Of a stretch of 64,000 nt of DNA, positions 56,291-64,000 are shown piece after piece. Each line of letters opens with the position of its first letter. Position 1 is the stretch's first letter. Both the position numbers and the translations under genes were made by a program. Source of the DNA: Hevea brasiliensis. Taxonomy: Eukaryota > Streptophyta > Magnoliopsida > Malpighiales > Euphorbiaceae. The stretch spans positions 80,558,979 to 80,622,978 of the forward strand of contig NC_079501.1 in assembly GCF_030052815.1 (NCBI RefSeq). Direction: 5' to 3'. The notes under the pieces were generated by a model. It ran no database searches, had not been told where the DNA came from, and saw nothing but the letters and a program-made list of their open reading frames with translations.

Positions 56291-58830
56291 TCAATGTACA
56301 TGATAGCTGTGGTTTCAAACCAATTACAGTGCTTCTCAATCAATAAGTATCCATCAAATATCATTCAAACCATTTTTCACAATTTCACAACTTAAAACAA
56401 TAATATGCAAATAGTCATAATTTATTTCAATTGAAAATAATTCAAAAGAAATAGTTGTTGTGCACAAACCTCGATAATCGTCTCTCGTCGGACTCGGTGT
56501 TTCTTTCCTTTTCACGAGTCTTTGTAACGAGAAACACAATTTGAAGTGTTTCAGTACTAAATTAAACTGTCTCTAACGATAATGTTCGATAAGTAATTCA
56601 CTGAAGGCTATTATTTGCTCAATCACCTAATATACCGACCCTCGATGCGTTTTAGGTAAATTAGGTTTTAGTGTCATTAATATGTCACATTCGATAGGGT
56701 TTTAGGCTTGGTACGTTTTACCAAACTCATTTCCTTGTTTAGTGCATTTTAATGCAACTTGCTGGATTCCGGGATACTAGTTTGACCTAGCCGGACGACC
56801 TAGTTCCCTCGGTTTTCAGGTTTCGGTTAAAACTACAAACTTGTAGATCTATGTCTTATGGAATGCGGGGCAAACTTTTAGGTCAATCCGAGTTATGTAG
56901 ACCAAGTTATGGTCATTATACTATTGCTGGTCAAATGGCATCAAATTAGGTCAATTTTAGGTCAATTTGGTCAACTCTGGTTCGGCCAGTTTTTGGACCC
57001 GAACTTGTGCAAGCTGTTTGACTTGCTTATGGTCATTTCTGGGCTTTGGTGTCTTCATAAGACTTGTAGGTATGGGTCTTAACTATTCATGGTTAAAATT
57101 TCAGGTCAATTGGACCTGTTTTGAGTGAGTTATGGCCTAAATATTAACTGCTGCCCAAATGGTCAATTTTCAGGCCTCACTTGCACTTAATCCGAATTGG
57201 TCATTTTTCATATCACCTTGCAACCAGAATTTTGGTATGCTTTCTCAATGAAAGTTGGCACATTTTGTGCCTAGTTTCACTGTCTCATACCAATTGAGGT
57301 TACACATTTAAAGTTATAGGCTAAAATGCATACTGCCCTTAATTACCTTGCTTAAACATACATCAATGACACATTCACCTTACTATATGTCCACTTCCCT
57401 TACCAATTCTGTTTTGGTACATTACCAAAACCATATACCACTTCACTTTAAAGTCACTTTGGGCAGATTACAATTATCCTCAATACACCAATTAAAACTA
57501 AAATTTACAAAGTCTAAGTACAATCACATATACACCTAAACATTACTCATTCTTACATACACTTTACACAACCAATCTATATACATATCCATCAATCCTC
57601 AATGTCAATATTCTGCCAATACCTTCATGAACTCATACATTTATCAAAGTGTCCCAAGGCTGCCGAAATGTTCTACAATGCCAAAGTGTCCCACAATTCA
57701 TCAATCTCCAATTTAAGTGCACAATCACCACATTTTCATGGAAATAACTTACTAGGATATTAAATCCCTCTACTCAACATGAATTTAAATCAAATATATG
57801 TAATAATAAATCATTAAATACATAACTCCATGGCTGTCCAAAATGGACATATCAATAACTCCTCAAACTTGAAAATTTTCTTCACAAATGCAACACCCAT
57901 AACATGTACACAAAGTTTAACAAAGCAATATTCAAAAATGTAAACTTACCTATGGTTGGAACTTGCTAAACCTTGATTAAACTTCTTGATTTTGGTATCA
58001 AGCTCTTCCTTATGATGTGTAGACAATCTTTAATGAAGCAATCTAAGTGATTGGAGATGAAATAAAGGAGTGGCTCAAGCTTGAAGGCCAAATGGCAATG
58101 GAGGATTCACCCTTTTCATTTCAGCATGGATGAGGGAAATGGGAGAAGATGAAGTTTCTGGTTGGATAATAGATGTACACCTACCCCATTTAGCTCTTAG
58201 TTTATTCCTTTAGTGGCCCACTCACTCAATTAATCATATAATATGTTAAATGTGTTATTTACACCATTTTCACTCCAGTTTTGGCTATTTACTTTAGGTA
58301 CCACCAAATTAATTTTTCATTTTATTTTCTAAGTGTAATATTATTTATTTTTAATGGAAATTTAGGTCAAAAGACAATTCGGGATGTCAAATGACCATAA
58401 TGCCCCTGTTCGGGTTGCATTCCCAATTTTTCGGTAACATCGGGTTTTGTCTGTTTTTCGATTTCTCACTTTTCTTTGTACTAATTATTTAATTTTTCTT
58501 TGATCTTACTAATGATATTTATTCTTCAATAAGGGTCTATTTAAGTCCTAAAAATGTTTTCCAGGGTTCCCCGCAGTCCAGGGCTAGTCAACGGTCCACG
58601 CCGTGACTTCCCGGTGCGGTCACCCATCGCTAGGGTTCTCGACTCGCTTAACTTGGTTACATTTCTTTGCTATTATTTTTCCTTTGTTTTTCTTGTGTTT
58701 TCTTTTCTTGTATTTCATTATTTTATGTCTCCTCGCTCATATCGAAGTGTAGTTCTAGGCATCCTAGCTGTCCGGACAACACTGGTCACCGGAACAGTAG
58801 AACGCACTACCGAACTTAGGGGTGTTACTA

Positions 58831-58846
58831 TTCTCCCCTCTTAAAT
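58831..58846 (-). other. G2 polypurine tract
   Basis: The minus strand reads AAGAGGGGAGAA immediately before the 3' LTR. Confidence 0.8.
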
Positions 58847-58874
58847 AAATTTCATCTCGAAATTTTACCTGGCA

Positions 58875-59324
58875 TTAGTCTCTGAATAGCTGTGGGTGCT
58901 GTCTCCTCATATCCTCTTCACGTTCCCAAGTAGCTTCATGGCCTGAATGATGGTTCCACAGCACTTTAACCAGGTGTATCTGTTTGTTCCTCGGTTGCTT
59001 CACCTCATATGCCAGAATTTTTATGGGTTCTTCCTCATATGAGAGGTCTGGTTTTACCTCAATCTCTTCAACTGATAGTACATGAGATGGGTCAGATCTG
59101 TACCTCCTTAACATGGACACATGGAAGACACTGTGTATCCTTGCTAGCTCTGGAGGTAATGCCAACCGATATGCCAAAGGACCCACTCTTTCCAGAACCT
59201 CATATAGTCCGATGAAACGAGGACTCAGTTTACCCTTTCTGCCAAATCTCATAATCCTCTTCCAAGGAGAAACTTTGAGGAATACCTTATCACCCACTGC
59301 ATATTCAATATCTCTTCTTTTCAA
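58875..59324 (-). pseudogene. G2 integrase C-terminus and chromodomain
   Basis: 149 open codons. The first half is the GPY/F-type integrase end (VGDKVFLKVSPWKRIMRFGR, GLYEVLERVGPLAYRLALP, FHVSMLRRY). The last ~50 residues (EEEPIKILAYEVKQPRNKQI, VKVLWNHHSGHEATWERE) form a chromodomain with the expected aromatic positions. The chromodomain is the defining mark of chromoviruses and is thought to guide insertion to heterochromatin. A frameshift separates it from the integrase core. G1 has lost this part. Confidence 0.9.
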
Positions 59325-60016
59325 ATCAACATAGGACTTCGACGGTGATGCGATGCAGCCTTGAGTCTATCTCTAATCAATCTGATCTTTTCCTCTGTCT
59401 GCTGAACAATTTCTGGCCCAATCATCTTCCTTTCACCTACTTCATCCCAACATAAGGGAGTTCTGCACTTTCTACCATACAAAGCTTCATATGGAGGCAT
59501 CCCAATGCTTGATTGGTAGCTATTGTTATAAGCAAACTCAATCAAAGGCAAGTGTGTATCCCAACTACCTTCAAATTCAATCACACAAGCCCGTAGCGTA
59601 TCCTCCAATATCTGGATAACCCTTTCAGACTGGCCATCTGTCTGTGGGTGGAATGTTGTGCTGAAGTTCAACCTAGTTCCTAAGGTTCTCTGAAGACTAC
59701 CCCAGAATCTAGAAGTGAACCTAGGATCTCTGTCAGATACAATTGATACTAGCACTCCATGCAATTTTACAATCTCATATATGTACAATCTGGCCAATCT
59801 TTCCAGGCTATAGTCCATCCGAACTAGCAAAAAGTGAGCAGACTTGGTCAATCTGTCAACTATAACCCATACTGCATCATGACTACTCTGTGTCCTTGGA
59901 AATCCTGTAACAAAATCCATAGTTATTCGTTCCCATTTCCACTCTGATACTGACAAAGGATGGAACAACCAACTGGAACTTGATGTTCTGCCTTTACTTG
60001 CTGACAAGTTAGGCAT
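59321..60016 (-). pseudogene. G2 integrase core
   Basis: 231 open codons with the DDE triad: [15 protein letters not shown] (first Asp), [16 protein letters not shown] (second Asp), and [18 protein letters not shown] (Glu). [20 protein letters not shown] follows. The triad is complete. It starts in a different frame from the zinc-binding piece (60300-59923) and ends with a frameshift into the chromodomain piece. Confidence 0.9.
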
Positions 60017-60375
60017 TTGGAAACAAATTCAGCTATATCTCTCTTCATACCCATCCACCAGTCATTCTCTTTCAGCCCTCTGTACATTTTAGTTCCACCA
60101 GGGTGCATAGCAAATGGAGACTCATGTGCTTCCTTCATAATGATTTGTCTCAATTCCACATCACTAGGAACGCACATTCTGCCCTGATGTAGCAATAAAC
60201 CATCATCTCTCACAGAGAATTCAGGTTTCTTGCCCTGCTGGACTTCTTTCAGTAGCTTCTGATACTTTTCATCACTCTGGCGACCATTACGATCGATCAA
60301 TCAACACTGGCTGTACATGCCAAGCAACTACTGTCTGTCCCTCATCATCAATCTCTAAACTGGCATGCTGTGCTT
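59923..60375 (-). pseudogene. G2 integrase zinc-binding domain
   Basis: 60300-59923 is 125 open codons: GLLLHQGRMCVPSDVELRQI, HESPFAMHPGGTKMY (His pair), [12 protein letters not shown], and [14 protein letters not shown] (Cys pair). It ends shortly before the core in another frame. Between 60301 and 60375 a stop separates it from RNase H. Confidence 0.9.
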
Positions 60376-60732
60376 TCAACTCATATACCATGGACATGGG
60401 AGAACTCTGAGACTTGCCATAGTCTTGCGACTTAAGGCGTCAGCCACCACATTTTCTTTCCCTGGCTTATAGTCTATTAAGCAATCATAATCTTTGATGA
60501 GTTCTAACCATCTCCTCTGCCTCAAATTTAATTCCTTCTGGGTGCCTAAGTACTTCAAGCTCTTGTGATCTGTGTAAATGTAGCATTTCTCTCCATACAA
60601 ATAGTGTCTCCAGATCTTCAGAGCAAAAACAATAGCTGCTAACTCCAGATCATGTGTTGGGTAATTCCTCTCATGCGGTTTCAGCTGGCGTGATGCATAA
60701 GCAATAACATAACCCATTGTGAGAAGCATCAC
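60376..60732 (-). pseudogene. G2 RNase H
   Basis: [60 protein letters not shown] and [11 protein letters not shown]. Relative to related elements a short segment near the GLG-MQEGK region (about 60710-60740) is missing, which shifts the frame from RT. The catalytic acids that remain visible are intact. Confidence 0.9.
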
Positions 60733-61747
60733 TATAAACTGTGTATTCTTTACCCGGAGTAGGTAAAGTGAGAACTGGAGCTTCAGTCAAACACCTCTTC
60801 AACTCATCAAAACTCTGCTGACATTTATCAGTCCACTGGAATTTTACATCTTTCCGAAGCAGCTTGGTCAGTGGAGAAGATAACATAGAAAACCCCTTCA
60901 CAAACCGGCGGTAATATCTAGCTAGACCCAGAAAACTGCGAATTTCTGTGATGTTCCTGGGCGGCTTCCAATTAAGGATAGCTTCTACCTTGATCCCTTC
61001 AGCTGACACAACATGTCCCAAAAAGGAGATTTCTTTCAGCCAAAATTCACATTTCGACAACTTGGCGTATAGCTATTTCACCCTTAAAGTCTGCAGTACA
61101 ATCCGCAGATGTCTGTCATGCTCTTCTGCATTCCTTGAATATATCAAAATGTCATTAATAAACACCACCACAAATTGATTAAGATATGGTCTGAAGATAG
61201 TGTTCATCAGATCCATGAAAGCAGCTGGAGCATTTGTTAACCCGAATGGCATTACTAGAAACTCATAATGGCCATACCGAGTTCTAAAAGTAGTTTTTGG
61301 AATACTCTGCTCTTGCACCTTCAACTGATAATAACCAGATCGCAAATCAATTTTGGAGAATACAGCTGCACCCTTCAACTGATCAAACAGATCATCAATG
61401 CGAGGCAATGGATATCTGTTCTTTATTGTCACCTTATTCAACTGCCGGTAGTCAATGCATAAGCGGAGAGTACCATCCTTCTTCTTAACAAACAACACTG
61501 GTGCTCCCCAAGGTGACACACTAGGGTGGATGAAGCCCTTTTCAAGTAATTCTTGCAATTGTATCTTCAACTCCTTCAATTCTGCTAGTGCCATTTTGTA
61601 TGGCGTTATGGAGATTGGATCCACACCAGGCATAACATTAATTTCAAACTGCACTTCTCTTTCTGGAGGTAATCCTGGCAATTCATCAGGAAACACATCT
61701 GGAAAGTCATATACTGTAGGGATGTCCTTCAATGCTGGACTCCCCAC
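60733..61747 (-). pseudogene. G2 reverse transcriptase
   Basis: 61747-61073 ([76 protein letters not shown]) and, after a TAG at 61073-61075 at a position that is Gln in G1 RT, 61060-60671 ([32 protein letters not shown]). The catalytic box reads [10 protein letters not shown] instead of FIDDILVYS, so the first Asp of the pair is Asn. That change should abolish activity. Confidence 0.9.
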
Positions 61748-62179
61748 TTAGGTGTCTACCACATGTGCCAAGTAGGCTTCACACCCCTTTCTGATCATTT
61801 TTCTGGCTAGTGCAGCCGAAATGATGTTTGATGGCAATAACTGCCTTTCCCCATGTATTACCACATCACTGTACTGAGGAAGGCCAAAAGTGACTGTCTT
61901 CAGCCTACAGTCAATCATGGCATGATGCCTAGCTAACCAATCCATGCCCAAGATGATATCATAATCTCTGAAGGGCATTTCAATGAGATCGGACAGAAAA
62001 GTGTGTCCTTGGATCACCAAAGGACAATCTCTATACATTCTATTAACCCTGACTTCCTGTCCTAGTGGACTTGTTACAAGCACCTCAAAGTCCATTTGTA
62101 TACATGGAACAGCAATGCAATCAATGATGCTAGCACTCACATAAGAATGGGTAGAACCCGGATCAAATAACACAAACAC
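61748..62179 (-). pseudogene. G2 aspartic protease
   Basis: 143 codons with VLFDPGSTHSYVSASI (active site), EMPFRDYDIILGMDWLARHH, and LAHVVDT before the stop that separates it from RT. It is in the same frame as RT, so only one stop lies between them. The Cys-rich gag end overlaps in another frame. Confidence 0.9.
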
Positions 62180-62877
62180 ATCTTGATTAAAATTGAGAAG
62201 GTACCAGCAACAACATCAGATGTCTCGGCCTCTTCCCTCTGTCTCATTGCATACATTCTGATTGGAGCACTGTCTTGCTCTGATTGTTTCACTGTGCCTT
62301 GGCTGCCTGCTGGGCTACCTCTACCCCTGCCTCTACCTCTGCTGGGTGGTTGTGAACTTCTAGTGACAGGGCTCTGAACTGACCCTTCTGCAGTAGTAGG
62401 AAGTGGTCCAACTCTGCGACTACTGGTGCAATCCTTGGCAAAGTGTCCTGTGCCTCCACAGTTATACCAGGCTCCAATAGCCTTATAGCATATCCCACCA
62501 TGATTTCTTCCACAAGTTTCACATTGGCGGGGAGGGTAGGAACTTCTGGTACTCTGCTGACCAGATAGGGGAGGTCTCTGTCCTGAATATCTTCCCCTAC
62601 CAGACTTCTTGCCACCTCTGCCATGTCCCCCATGGTTCTTCCTCTTTCCAGTAGGACCACTGGAACTCTGTTCTACAGATTTTCCCTCTTTCTCTGTCTT
62701 CTCTAATTTCTTTCTCTCAGGAGCAGTTTCAGACTCGATTCTTTCTAACTCTAGAGCTTGAGAAATAAGTTCAAAGAAGTTAGTGTGTTTGAAGCTGACT
62801 ACTTGTAATCTGATACTGGGCTTCAAGCCGGTTTCAAACCTCTTGCATCTCTCCCTGCTGGTAGAAAGTAAACTCAC
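62137..62877 (-). pseudogene. G2 gag C-terminal half
   Basis: 246 open codons. RERCKRFETGLKPSIRLQVV is the gag core end, followed by a Lys/Glu/Ser-rich stretch (RKNHGGHGRGGKKSGRG) and a Cys/His group CETCGRNHGGIC. A zinc knuckle WYNCGGTGHFAKDC follows, whose first ligand should be Cys and is Trp. An Arg/Gly-rich RGRGRGRGSPAG segment precedes the protease. It is one frame away from both gag N-terminus and protease. Confidence 0.9.
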
Positions 62878-63497
62878 TGCATAATGGCTCAGATGGGAAA
62901 TTCTCTTTCATACTCAGCCACTGATCTGTTCCCCTGTTTCAAACTTAGGAACTCTTGCAGCTTCTGGTCTACATAAGCATCAGGGACATATTTCTGTCTG
63001 AATTCCCTGAGAAAGTCATTCCATGTTAGCACTGCAGGTTCTACCAGACTGTGGGGAATGGTTTTCCACTAATCATAAGCATCCCCCTGTAACAAAGACA
63101 CTGAGTATTCAAATCTGAGCTCCTCTATGAAATGCAGTTTCTTGAATACCCTATCTATCCTCTCTAACCACTGTTCAGCTTCTAGAGGATCTACTGTCCC
63201 CTTGAACTCTGTAGCCCCATATTTCATCAATTTATCATACTGCCTGGCAGGAGACTGTGGTTGTACCACTGGTGTCTGTATTGGGACTTGAGTAGGTACA
63301 TTGCTAGCCATTTGTTGGAATATTGCAGCCATCTGCTGAGCGAACTGAGCAGAAATCAGATGCTGCGGTGGTGCAGCTGAACCACTGACATTTTGTAGGC
63401 CTGGGGCATCCCCTTGCACCTCAGCCTCAATAGATTGATCGACTGAACGATCACCCTCTTCCATAATCAATTCGAGGATCTTAGACCTCTTGAACAA
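62878..63497 (-). pseudogene. G2 gag N-terminal half
   Basis: 63497-63069 is 142 codons with a Gln-rich front (LISAQFAQQMAAIFQQMA, PTQVPIQTPVVQP) and the gag motif KYGATEFKGTVDPLEAEQWL, then RIDRVFKKLHFIEELRFEYS. A stop near 63066 and a frameshift lead into a degraded part (about 62878-63060) containing FRQKYVPDAYVDQKLQEF-like sequence. Confidence 0.85.
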
Positions 63498-63634
63498 TTA
63501 ACACAAAGAGATTTCCTCCCGTTAGTGCATATTTATAATGTAATGTACTGTGTTTATCAAACAATGATATTGAGCAGTTGTACTATGAAGAAAGAATATT
63601 CAAATAACATGTGAAAACATAATTTAAAAACTTT

Positions 63635-63646
63635 GCTCTGATACCA
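63635..63646 (-). other. G2 primer-binding site (tRNA-Met type)
   Basis: The minus strand reads TGGTATCAGAGC, a perfect initiator tRNA-Met site, 8 bp inside the 5' LTR. Confidence 0.95.
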
Positions 63647-63654
63647 CTAAAACA

Positions 63655-64000
63655 TGTCACACCCTACCCCTCTATAAGGCATAACATGATCCCGTAGTAT
63701 ATCTAATGAATTACCAACTCCGTCTACTGATAACCCATTAAATACACTACAAGGGATTTTAAAAAAACTTTTCTTACTTCTTTTACAGTGGTGAGCACTA
63801 TTTACAGGCGTTGAAAACTTTTTTGAACTGAAGTGATAGAACTAACACATTTGAATTATTTGGAGTTTCTATAAAAATTTTGGCAGAGTGCCATCTGTAT
63901 TTTGGATAAAACAGTTCTTCAGAAAACCTGTAAAAAAGCACTTCAATAGATTTCCAAATCTCAGCTCCAACATTTTTCTCAACACAACACATTTCTCAAC
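63655..64000 (-). repeat. 5' LTR of G2, partial
   Basis: It starts TGTCACACCCTACCCCTC and continues to the window end. It matches 55199-55544 with three substitutions (all transitions) and one A-run indel. Confidence 0.95.

Larger units (their letters stand above)
55199..58830 (-). repeat. 3' LTR of G2
   Basis: TGTCACACCCTACCCCTC to about GGGGTGTTACTA, 3.63 kb. The inner end lacks a clean TGTAACA and is uncertain by 1-3 bp. It contains the double hairpin at 55803-55849, a minisatellite at 56096-56290, periodic U3 repeats at 56830-57330, and the shared GC-richer block near 58560-58650. Sequence identity with the solo LTRs is restricted to such blocks. Confidence 0.9.
55199..64000 (-). mobile_element. 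G2, a young minus-strand Tekay/Del-type chromovirus
   Basis: 3' LTR 55199-58830, polypurine tract, pol with chromodomain, gag, primer site 63635-63646, and 5' LTR from 63655 running off the window. The overlapping ~346 bp of the two LTRs differ by three transitions and one single-base indel, so insertion was recent. Even so, gag and pol carry several frameshifts and stops. It inserted in Athila-2 gag directly after TGTCT, the candidate target duplication. Confidence 0.9.

Overview
This window is a stack of nested LTR retrotransposons. I found no host gene, tRNA or rRNA gene that I can support. The sequence is AT-rich. It carries Ty3/gypsy elements with plant chromovirus (Tekay/Del type) and Athila features and a Ty1/copia family with TNT1-like pol motifs, so it comes from a plant, most likely a eudicot, in repeat-rich (pericentromere-like) chromatin. 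A Euphorbiaceae tree would fit my impression of these repeats, but nothing here proves it.

Layout: 1-8640 is an old minus-strand gypsy element (G1): partial 3' LTR 1-2058, broken pol/gag 2059-6000, PBS 6206-6217, 5' LTR from 6224. Its 5' LTR is cut at 8641 by a plus-strand Athila (Athila-1; 5' LTR 8641-10295, tRNA-Asp-type PBS, gag, protease). Athila-1 is cut inside protease at 12588 by a gypsy LTR. That LTR is cut at 13031 by a second, minus-strand Athila (Athila-2), which runs through most of the rest of the window (3' LTR 13031-14649; 3' UTR and ORF3 pieces at 14650-14728, 31645-33520 and 48022-48982; pol 49847-53536; gag to 55198).

Athila-2 is interrupted three times: by Copia-1 (+, 14729-31644), Copia-2 (-, 33521-48016, exact 5-bp target duplication CTTTC) and a young Tekay-type gypsy G2 (-, 55199 to beyond 64000). 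The copia elements are themselves hit: Copia-1 holds a 4.87-kb solo gypsy LTR (15293-20161, duplication GAGGT) in its 5' LTR and a 2.1-kb solo LTR of its own family (26047-28155, duplication GGGAT) in pol. Copia-2 holds a 4.50-kb solo gypsy LTR (41328-45822, duplication AATGG) in its leader. The insertion order is about six levels deep.

No element here is intact. The pol genes carry stops, frameshifts and lost catalytic residues. Nine of nine stops that I could compare codon by codon with a sister copy are C-to-T or G-to-A transitions, as expected from deamination of methylated DNA. Copia-1 and Copia-2 form a large inverted pair around a 1.9-kb spacer. The most interesting signals are in the non-coding parts of the LTRs: a double hairpin with compensating base changes just downstream of a TATA-like site in three different gypsy LTR families, family-specific minisatellites a few hundred bases upstream of it, a 190-210-bp periodic repeat in U3, and palindromic ACACGG/CCGTGT clusters in Athila.
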